Part shown: piece after piece, positions 58,150 to 64,000 of the stretch
Layout of the letters: the number at the start of each line of letters is the position of its first letter
Position numbering within the stretch: the first letter of the stretch is position 1
Assembly: GCA_040797845.1 (NCBI GenBank)
Contig: JBFNFA010000005.1
Span: 62,001 to 126,000 of the forward strand
Source: Clostridium_AW sp040797845
GTDB taxonomy: Bacteria; Bacillota; Clostridia; Clostridiales; Clostridiaceae
DNA: 64,000 bases
Direction of reading: 5' to 3'
The notes under the pieces: model-generated
Told to the model about the DNA's origin: nothing
What the model saw: the letters and a program-made list of their open reading frames with translations, nothing else
Databases searched by the model: none
Program-made: the position numbers and the translations under genes

Positions 58150-58692
58150 ATGGCATTACAGAAAATTTATGATTATTTCCGTAACTATGACAAAAATACA
58201 TATCAGGTGGTTGCCTGTATGGGGAATGAACCATCTGAATCGGACATATCTGCATTCGAAAAAAGTATTGGAAGTATGCTCCCGCAGGAGTTTAGAGAGT
58301 TTACCATGTCACCGCTAGGCGGACTCTATATGAATGTGAGAGAAGAAGTTTGGCCGCAAGCAAAGCAGTTTGATATTGGTCCCTTTTGGTCTTTTTGCCG
58401 TGGCATCATTGTTTATGGAATAGCAAAAGAAATACCAGATTTTTTAGATATCCGTGTCAAGACAAAAGAATTACATGAAGCAGGATTTATAGACTACATT
58501 CCTTTCTTATCCGTTATTGGAAATGGTGACGAAATATTCTGTTTTGATAAGAACGGTAATATTGTCATATTAGATTACTATCAGACAGGCGAAACAACTT
58601 CAATAGAGGGGAGTTTTTCGAATTGTTTGATGAAGCAAATTGAGGAATTGGAAGAACGCAAGAACAAAAAGGTCCGTGGAGAAGATAAATAG
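58150..58692 (+). CDS. SMI1/KNR4 (SUKH) family immunity protein
   Basis: A 180-residue SUKH protein: FEKSIGSMLPQEFREFTMSP, LGGLYMNVREEVWP, and IPFLSVIGNGDEIFCFDKNG then NIVILDYYQTGE, ending in a long basic helix (LEERKNKKVRGEDK). ATG follows AGAAGGAGAATTAAA. It stands 34 nt after the previous SUKH gene. Confidence 0.87.
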   Translation: MALQKIYDYFRNYDKNTYQVVACMGNEPSESDISAFEKSIGSMLPQEFREFTMSPLGGLYMNVREEVWPQAKQFDIGPFWSFCRGIIVYGIAKEIPDFLDIRVKTKELHEAGFIDYIPFLSVIGNGDEIFCFDKNGNIVILDYYQTGETTSIEGSFSNCLMKQIEELEERKNKKVRGEDK

Positions 58693-58807
58693 ATGTTTTT
58701 CTGCTCTTCATAAAACGAGCATAATGTATTATTTTGATTATTCATATTTGTCGAAAACAGGTATGCAATGGAAATTTGCTTTCTATTGGCTATTTCTGTT
58801 TTTATAC

Positions 58808-58826
58808 TATAAATAGGAATTTGTAG
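58808..58826 (+). repeat. R1 repeat, 3' tail copy
   Basis: TATAAATAGGAATTTGTAG, identical to 1648-1666. CGAGCATAAT at 58717-58726 is the start block of the same R1, separated from the tail by ~80 nt of other sequence. Confidence 0.75.
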
Positions 58827-58855
58827 GGGGGGTTATTTATATAATGAGAGGTTAT

Positions 58856-59332
58856 ATGGAGAATTTGATAAAGCTTAGAGTGTTTAGAGATGAGGATATG
58901 GGATTGTTCAAAAAGTGGTTGTATACCACTCATGTTGCAAAGTGGTATCATGAACCTTTGGATTGGATAGATGAGGTTGAAAAGCGAAATAGTGAGTTTG
59001 TTTGGCTACACCATTACATTGTGGAACATGAAGATAAACCGATAGGTTTTTGTCAGTTTTATGAGTATTATAATAGCGGTGAAACTTGGAATGGAGATAC
59101 AGATGTCAATGGTACATATAGCATAGACTATATGATCGGAGAACCGAATTACTTGGGTAAGGGTTTGGGCAAGCAGATAATTAGGGCTTTAGTTTCAAAA
59201 ATAAGTCATCATAATAATGCAAAGCGAATTATCGTTCAACCAGAGGAGGAGAATAAAGCTTCTTGTGGTGTACTGCTATCTTGCGGATTTGAATTTGATA
59301 ATCAAAACGGAATCTATATAAGGGTGTTATGA
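58856..59332 (+). CDS. AAC(6')-like GNAT acetyltransferase
   Basis: A 158-residue acetyltransferase: KLRVFRDEDMGLFKKWLYTT, WYHEPLDW, IDYMIGEPNYLGKGLGKQII (acetyl-CoA loop) and a closing CGVLLSCGFEFDNQNG. The pattern is that of AAC(6')-type aminoglycoside acetyltransferases. Start ATG 58856 follows AGAGGTTAT. R1 overlaps its stop codon (TGAGCATAAT). Confidence 0.83.
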   Translation: MENLIKLRVFRDEDMGLFKKWLYTTHVAKWYHEPLDWIDEVEKRNSEFVWLHHYIVEHEDKPIGFCQFYEYYNSGETWNGDTDVNGTYSIDYMIGEPNYLGKGLGKQIIRALVSKISHHNNAKRIIVQPEEENKASCGVLLSCGFEFDNQNGIYIRVL

Positions 59333-59366
59333 GCATAATACGAAGCTTGGTAAATTTCAATTTAAC
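59330..59366 (+). repeat. R1 repeat copy
   Basis: TGAGCATAATACGAAGCTTG followed by GTAAATTTCAATTTAAC; the first TGA is the stop codon of the preceding gene. Confidence 0.8.
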
Positions 59367-59381
59367 AGAGGAGGTACATAA

Positions 59382-59942
59382 ATGAAAAATTTCAAAAGGA
59401 ACTATCCTCTATTTTCGCTTTGTGGCTTAAACTGTGGGCTGTGTTCAATGCACTTGGATAATTATTGTCCTGGTTGTGGTGGTGGAGCTGGTAATCAACC
59501 ATGTGCAATTGCAAGGTGCAGCCAACAGCGTGGCGGAATTGAATACTGCTATTTGTGTAATGAGTATCCTTGTGAAAAATATGATGGTATAGATGCGTTT
59601 GACTCCTTTATTACTCATCGCAATCAGTTAAAGGATTTTGAGAAAGTCAAGAAAATAGGAATAGATTCCTATCAATCTGAACTTGCTGAAAAAATAGAAA
59701 TTTTAAAATATTTATTGGCAAACCATAATGATGGGCGGCGAAAGAGTTTTTTCTGCATAGCTGTTAATCTTTTGGAACTGCAAGATATAAAATCCGTAAT
59801 GAAACAAATTGCAACTGAAACAGAATCGGACAATCTAATGCTAAAAGAAAAAGCTACACTTGCAGCAAACCTGTTTCAAACTATGGCAGCGAAGCGAAAT
59901 ATTGTGTTAAAACTTAATAAGAAAATCAGCAAGAAGAAGTAG
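59382..59942 (+). CDS. DUF3795 cysteine-rich protein
   Basis: A 186-residue protein. The N-terminal ~65 residues are Cys-rich: SLCGLNCGLCSMHLDNYCPG, CGGG, CAIARCSQQRGGIEYCYLCN and EYPCEKY, the DUF3795 metal-binding pattern. A helical tail ends in KKISKKK. Function unknown. ATG follows AGAGGAGGTACATAA. Confidence 0.85.
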   Translation: MKNFKRNYPLFSLCGLNCGLCSMHLDNYCPGCGGGAGNQPCAIARCSQQRGGIEYCYLCNEYPCEKYDGIDAFDSFITHRNQLKDFEKVKKIGIDSYQSELAEKIEILKYLLANHNDGRRKSFFCIAVNLLELQDIKSVMKQIATETESDNLMLKEKATLAANLFQTMAAKRNIVLKLNKKISKKK

Positions 59943-59943
59943 T

Positions 59944-59984
59944 TAAATTCCAATTTAAGGTTGAGTAATATAAATAGTAAATAG
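59944..59984 (+). repeat. R1 repeat copy
   Basis: TAAATTCCAATTTAAGGTTG followed by AGTAATATAAATAGTAAATAG; begins 2 nt after the preceding stop codon. Confidence 0.85.
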
Positions 59985-60016
59985 AGATGAAATTGAAACA
60001 TATTGGAGGAGATAAA

Positions 60017-60760
60017 ATGATTAAGTATGAAATTCCTGAGACTTTAAAAGAGCATGAAAATATAATAAAAAGAACTTTTAGGTATAGTAATGAGATAATT
60101 TTTAAATGTGAAGAAACAAAACCGTGGGAGAGTAAATTGGGTGGATGTCCATATTTAAAAAGTATTAAAGAGTATCCAATAGATGAAGAGGGAGAGCCCA
60201 TGTTATTTTTAGCACAGATAAATCTATCAGACCTTGAAAATCTGGATGATTTACCCCAAAAAGGGCTATTACAGTTTTTTGTTGTAAATGATGATATGTT
60301 TGGATTGGAAAGTCCTATTGTTGTAAAATATATAGAAAATTATGAAGAAAATGAAGCACAATTAATAAAGGAAAATCCTTATGAAAATAATGAAGGATAT
60401 AAGCAAGGTCTACCTTTTTCAAATAACGGAAAAATGTACTTTGAAACAAGAGAAATGCCTATGTCTTCTTCATTAGAGTTATTTGAAACGCTTTTTAAGA
60501 ATGAGCTTTCAGAAGAAGAGTATAAGAAACTGAGTGATGATTGTTATAGCTGTAACAGCAGAGTTGGAGGTTATCCCTATTTTGTGCAACATGATTGTTT
60601 AGGTTTTGATGATGAAGATTTTCTTTTATTGCAGCTGGATATAGATGATGAATGTGGTATTATGTTTGGAGATTCTGGAAACTGTGTTTTTTCTATTCCT
60701 AAGGATACTTTGAAGAATAAGGATTTTTCAAAAGTAATATATGATTGGCAATGTTGCTAG
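60017..60760 (+). CDS. DUF1963 (YwqG-like) protein
   Basis: A 247-residue acidic protein: KLGGCPYLKS, LFLAQINLSDL, QKGLLQFFVVNDDMFGL, RVGGYPYFVQHD and a C-terminal LLLQLDIDDECGIMFGDSGN then CVFSIPKDTLKNKDFSKV. This is the standard DUF1963 pattern; B. subtilis YwqG belongs to the ywqJK toxin/immunity region. ATG 60017 follows TTGGAGGAGATAAA. Confidence 0.88.
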   Translation: MIKYEIPETLKEHENIIKRTFRYSNEIIFKCEETKPWESKLGGCPYLKSIKEYPIDEEGEPMLFLAQINLSDLENLDDLPQKGLLQFFVVNDDMFGLESPIVVKYIENYEENEAQLIKENPYENNEGYKQGLPFSNNGKMYFETREMPMSSSLELFETLFKNELSEEEYKKLSDDCYSCNSRVGGYPYFVQHDCLGFDDEDFLLLQLDIDDECGIMFGDSGNCVFSIPKDTLKNKDFSKVIYDWQCC

Positions 60761-60964
60761 ATTATAAAAATTATATATAGATGCTTATTTGTTGAATAGA
60801 TAATAACTAGTATAATAATAAGTTACTTGCAGACATTGATAAATCGAATTACCCTAAGAAAAGTGAATTTAATTACCAAGAAATTATTTACCATTATTAA
60901 ATTCAGCAGACATGCTGGTAAAAAGGAATTTGAAGTGCAGATTACTTATGTTGGGAGAAGATAT

Positions 60965-61912
60965 ATGGAAAATATAATAAATATACTAAAAACAGAATAC
61001 GGTATAAACTGTCTGTCTGTTACCTCTCAAAAGGGTGGATGGTCAGCTTCGGCATATAAAGTGTCTAATGGTGTGAAAAATTATTTTTTGAAGGCTTATG
61101 AAATAAATAGGGCTTCTACCCCTAAGTTAACATCCATGATTGATATATATATCCCAATTACCATTTGGTTGGATCAAAACACAAAGTTGTCCGGCAGAAT
61201 TCCTGTTCCTGTAGTAACAAAGGATGGGAATTATAGATGTCAAGATAACCATGCAATTTATCTTTTGTATGAATATATTGACGGCGAAACTATTGGTGAT
61301 GATGAATTGTCAGATGACCAAGTAGCGCAACTTAGTGAGATGATTACGGAACTCCATTCTTTCAGCAGTACGCAGATACCTTGTGGTAGCTTGAAGATAA
61401 GAGAGGATTTTTCTCTACCTTTTTTACAGCCATTAAAGGAACATATTATTCAAAACTTTGAGCATCTTGCAAGTGACCTAAAAGAATTGTTGAAAGGACG
61501 AATTGGGTCTGTTGAAAAGCTGATGCAACGAGCAGAAACGCTTTCATTGTTCCTTATCAATAACAAGCCCAAAATGGTTTTTTGTCATACTGACCTTCAT
61601 AATTGGAATTTGATGCAAAGCAAGAATTTATTGATTTTAATCGACTGGGAGGGGCTGAAGGTTGCTCCGCCCGAAGCTGATCTTATGTTTTTGAAAGAAA
61701 AGCCTTACTATAAGTGTTTTTTAGATATATATCAAGAAAAACATCCAGACTTTCAAGTGAATTCGGATGCAATGGAGTTTTACTTGGCTCGACGTATGCT
61801 AGAGGATACTTGGGAGCTTGCTGAGCAATTATTGTTTGATTCTCAGAACGAAGAAAGCCGTTCTCAAACAATTAAATACCTTAAGGCAATATTAGATGAT
61901 ATCGAATCATAA
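60965..61912 (+). CDS. Aminoglycoside phosphotransferase/choline kinase-like protein
   Basis: A 315-residue kinase-fold protein: YFLKAYE (ATP-binding Lys), YLLYEYIDG hinge, catalytic loop CHTDLHNWNLM (HxDxxxxN) and metal site LILIDWEGL. This is the APH family; the substrate may be an aminoglycoside, choline or another small alcohol. ATG 60965 follows GTTGGGAGAAGAT. In-frame codons upstream to 60827 have no start with a site. A second drug-modifying gene in the array after the GNAT. Confidence 0.87.
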   Translation: MENIINILKTEYGINCLSVTSQKGGWSASAYKVSNGVKNYFLKAYEINRASTPKLTSMIDIYIPITIWLDQNTKLSGRIPVPVVTKDGNYRCQDNHAIYLLYEYIDGETIGDDELSDDQVAQLSEMITELHSFSSTQIPCGSLKIREDFSLPFLQPLKEHIIQNFEHLASDLKELLKGRIGSVEKLMQRAETLSLFLINNKPKMVFCHTDLHNWNLMQSKNLLILIDWEGLKVAPPEADLMFLKEKPYYKCFLDIYQEKHPDFQVNSDAMEFYLARRMLEDTWELAEQLLFDSQNEESRSQTIKYLKAILDDIES

Positions 61913-61966
61913 TTGAAAGCTGACAAATTTCAATTTAAGGTTGAGTATTATAAATAGGAGTTTATC
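61906..61966 (+). repeat. R1 repeat, full-length copy
   Basis: Contains all blocks: ATCATAAT, GAAAGCTGAC, AAATTTCAATTTAAGG, TTGAGTATTATAAATAGG and TTTATCG. Best match is 1893-1953. Confidence 0.85.
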
Positions 61967-61999
61967 GAATGCTTGTAATAGGGATATGAGGTGGAATAT

Positions 62000-62857
62000 A
62001 TGCTTTGGATAGTGATAGTTTTGATTGCGCTGGCAATCATAGTGATGTACTTGGCGATACCCGGCGGCAGACTTTGGAAGCAATATCTGACAGATGTAAA
62101 AAGTTCTTTGACCGAAACAAATAGGCAAAGAAGCATACAGAGTATATTTACGGAAGATTATGTTGCTGAACTGCCTGCTCTGCTCCGTCAGCACATCATC
62201 AATGGGGGCTATATGGGAAAGCCCTTTATGGATAACATGCTGATATATTTTCATAACACAAAGTTTCGTATGTCGGCAGGCAAAAAGCCAATTAAAATTA
62301 AATTCATGCAGGTTAATTTTGTAAATAGACCAGACCGACACGCTTTCTTGACAGGACGAATTGCGGGGATTCCATTGCAGGCCAAAGACAGCGTGTTGGA
62401 CGGATTCGGCTCTATGATAGGCGTGCTTGCCAAGCAGTTCCAGCTTTTCCGCTCTACTGGGGCAGAAATGGACCAAGGTCAGTTGATAACAGCGTTGGCA
62501 GATGCAGTATATATGCCATCCTTGTTTTTACAGGAATATGTGTCATGGACAGTCGTTGACGATTGCACCGTTGAAGGTGAGATTTCATGGAAGGGCGTTA
62601 CTGCTAAAGGAAGATTTACTTTTGACAATAATGGCAACATTATACGTTTTGATACCGATGACCGATATATGGACGAAAATGGGAAAGGCAGCTCGCTGGT
62701 GCCGTGGTATGTAACCTATTCTGATTACAAAGAACAGAATGGTTACTTTCAGCCGGGAAGCGTTAGTGTAAATTGGATGCTCCCGGATGGTGACGACACA
62801 TATTTTGTGAGCGACCACATTGAGATTCAATACTCAATAAATGAAGCAATTTCATGA
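62000..62857 (+). CDS. DUF6544-like membrane-anchored protein
   Basis: A 285-residue protein with one N-terminal helix (residues 2-20, LWIVIVLIALAIIVMYLAI) and a soluble domain: LPALLRQHIINGGYMGKPF, KIKFMQVNFVNRPDRHAFLT, VEGEISWKGVTAKGRFTF and an HIEIQYS end. This resembles DUF6544-type proteins; the function is unknown. Codons are GC-richer than in neighbours. ATG 62000 follows GAGGTGGAATAT. Last gene of the cassette array. Confidence 0.65.
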   Translation: MLWIVIVLIALAIIVMYLAIPGGRLWKQYLTDVKSSLTETNRQRSIQSIFTEDYVAELPALLRQHIINGGYMGKPFMDNMLIYFHNTKFRMSAGKKPIKIKFMQVNFVNRPDRHAFLTGRIAGIPLQAKDSVLDGFGSMIGVLAKQFQLFRSTGAEMDQGQLITALADAVYMPSLFLQEYVSWTVVDDCTVEGEISWKGVTAKGRFTFDNNGNIIRFDTDDRYMDENGKGSSLVPWYVTYSDYKEQNGYFQPGSVSVNWMLPDGDDTYFVSDHIEIQYSINEAIS

Positions 62858-62929
62858 CTTGATTATTTGGTCTTTGCAGCAGTAGGCTGAACAGTTTAGT
62901 TTACTTTATCCCAAGAATGTGAATCTATC

Positions 62930-63010
62930 AAATTTCAATTTATATGAAGAATATTATTTAATATAGTGTTATATAAAAATATAATGAAAACTTGAAGTTG
63001 AAATAATAAG
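62930..63010 (+). repeat. Boundary repeat, right copy (R1-related)
   Basis: AAATTTCAATTTATATGAAG at its start and CTTGAAGTTGAAATAA at its end; aligns with 43006-43086. Between 63010 and 63221 only a short inverted repeat (AACTAACAGTTAGTT, 63090-63104) is visible. Confidence 0.65.
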
Positions 63011-63220
63011 TATATTGTAGATGGGAGTATTACAGATGGTAGTCATCGGATAAATAAGAGTGTAAATATCTTTATTAGAAAAGTTAAAATAACTAACAGT
63101 TAGTTTTTATGAATATAACATGAAAATCCTTCAATTGTTTAAAGTATATAGCTTTGATATCATTTAATTAATAAAGTTGAAACTTAATTAAGGATAGAAA
63201 TAAATGGAGGATTTAATCTT

Positions 63221-64000
63221 ATGAAAATAAGTAAGGTTATTAGATATTATAGAAAGAAGGAAAATCTTACTCAAGAGCAAGTTGCTAATTATTTAAATAT
63301 AAGTGCACCAGCAGTGAATAAATGGGAAAATGGAATATCATATCCAGATATAACCCTGTTAGCACCTCTTGCACGTGTTTTAAAAATTGATGTTAATACT
63401 TTATTAGCATTTAATGAGAAATTAACAGATGTAGAAGTGAAAAATCTTACAAAAGAGGTAGGTGAAATGGCATCAAAAGAGGGATTTCAAAAGGCTTTTA
63501 AAAAGGGCAGTGATTTAATTAAACAATATCCAAGTTGTGATGAGTTAATATATTGGATATCAATAGTATTAAGAATACATTTATTAGCACCTCAAATTGA
63601 GGAAAAAGATAAATATGAAAGAAAAATTATTGAGTGGCTTAAACTTGTTGCAGTAAGCGGTAAAGAGAAGATAGCTTCTATGGCAAAATTAGAGTTATCA
63701 GCAATGTATAGGGAGAAAAAAGAGTATAAAAAAGCTCAAGAAATATTAGATAAAATTCCAGATATAGATGTGGATAAAAAAATTCAACAGGCATTATTAT
63801 TTGAAAGTAGCGGGAAAATTGATGAAGCTTATAGAGTTTATGAAAGCAAATTATGGGAAAATGCTCATGAAGCATTTGCTACTTTATCTTTTATAATAAA
63901 TCTGTTATACAAAGAAAAGAAATTTAGTGAAGCAGAAGAATATGTAGGGCATGCTAAAAAGGTTATTGAGGTATTTGATTTTGGAGCATATTATAAATAT
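63221..64000 (+). CDS. XRE-family regulator with TPR-like C-terminus (partial)
   Basis: The readable 260 residues start with an HTH_3 domain (IRYYRKKENLTQEQVANYLN, ISAPAVNKWENGISYPDI) and continue in helical repeats like the TPR region of peptide-responsive regulators (MAKLELSAMYREKKEYKKAQ, ESSGKIDEAYRVYE, NLLYKEKKFSEAEEYVGHAK). The gene runs off the window. ATG follows TGGAGGATTTAATCTT. The first gene beyond the cassette array, so it probably belongs to the chromosome. Confidence 0.88.
   Translation, partial: MKISKVIRYYRKKENLTQEQVANYLNISAPAVNKWENGISYPDITLLAPLARVLKIDVNTLLAFNEKLTDVEVKNLTKEVGEMASKEGFQKAFKKGSDLIKQYPSCDELIYWISIVLRIHLLAPQIEEKDKYERKIIEWLKLVAVSGKEKIASMAKLELSAMYREKKEYKKAQEILDKIPDIDVDKKIQQALLFESSGKIDEAYRVYESKLWENAHEAFATLSFIINLLYKEKKFSEAEEYVGHAKKVIEVFDFGAYYKY

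Noticed and set aside
61907..62476. 189-codon reverse-strand ORF
   Set aside because: It lies wholly opposite the DUF6544-like gene, which has a ribosome-binding site and protein-like composition; the reverse frame has neither.
45432..62857. Classical integron
   Set aside because: No IntI-type integrase or attI is visible, and R1/R2 lack the R'/R'' core sites of attC. Similar organisation is noted only as an analogy.
45797..62945. R1 and R2 as a CRISPR array
   Set aside because: Repeats are spaced by whole genes of variable length, are degenerate, and have no spacer-sized intervals or cas genes.

Overview
The window looks like an accessory region of a low-GC, spore-forming Firmicute, most likely Clostridium sensu stricto. 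The DNA is AT-rich, Shine-Dalgarno sites are strong (AGGAGG type), TTG and GTG starts occur, terminators are hairpin plus T-run, and there are ctfAB-type CoA-transferase genes, a CgeB-like spore glycosyltransferase, VanZ and Bce-type modules. No rRNA, tRNA, CRISPR array, transposase or site-specific recombinase was found. The assignment rests on gene content and composition only.

Layout. 0-2.4 kb: a partial GNAT gene, a sugar O-acetyltransferase, a small membrane protein and a DUF2200 gene, with dispersed repeats. 2.5-10.2 kb: a MerR-linked ABC-2 exporter, then a complete Bce-type antimicrobial-peptide module (ATPase, FtsX-like permease, response regulator, sensor kinase, membrane protein). 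It is closed by a truncated second copy of the DUF2200 gene. 10.6-15.8 kb: a ribosome/gyrase drug-resistance neighbourhood with a frameshifted BmrR-like MerR, a Qnr-like pentapeptide protein, a frameshifted Lsa-type ABC-F gene behind an attenuator-like leader, and an HflX GTPase. 15.9-22.1 kb: a visibly more GC-rich seven-gene cluster (Gfo/Idh oxidoreductase, FemAB-like, WbqC-like, CgeB-like, LpxC-like deacetylase, internally deleted DegT aminotransferase, ATP-grasp). It suggests an amino-sugar glycan pathway and ends near a 16-bp repeat of the hflX 3' end.

22.5-42.9 kb: two HxlR-controlled redox/stress loci, aldo-keto reductase, CoA-transferase, an MBL-fold protein behind a leader peptide, a UvrA-like ABC protein, HelD with a duplicated 3' tail, two paralogous cysteine-containing proteins of unknown family, a P-loop kinase, a PHP phosphatase, a KAS III homologue lacking two of its three catalytic residues, a chemoreceptor and an XRE/membrane-protein pair.

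43.0-63.0 kb: the most unusual region. From 45.4 to 62.9 kb about 26 small genes lie on one strand. Many belong to, or resemble, polymorphic-toxin immunity families (SMI1/KNR4, Tdi1-like GAD/DUF1851, Imm1-like, DUF4240, HEAT-like, LRR, DUF1963), and no toxin gene is visible. They are separated by two families of short intergenic repeats: R1, AT-rich with a core AAATTYCAATTT, and R2, a hairpin TCCTGTAG...CTACAGGA followed by an ATTTATAT box. The R2 block (50.1-56.8 kb) is nested in R1-spaced genes, and a related ~80-nt repeat lies on both sides (43.0 and 62.9 kb). The organisation recalls the Bacteroides acquired interbacterial defence (AID/rAID) clusters, but in a Firmicute and without a recombinase in the window. 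Copies of R1 at 1.3-2.0 kb tie the left end to the same system.

A second theme is insertion with tail duplication. An intact gene is followed by cargo and then by a copy of that gene's 3' end (DUF2200, helD, perhaps hflX and a flavoprotein gene), as expected from Campbell-type integration or site-specific insertion at gene ends.
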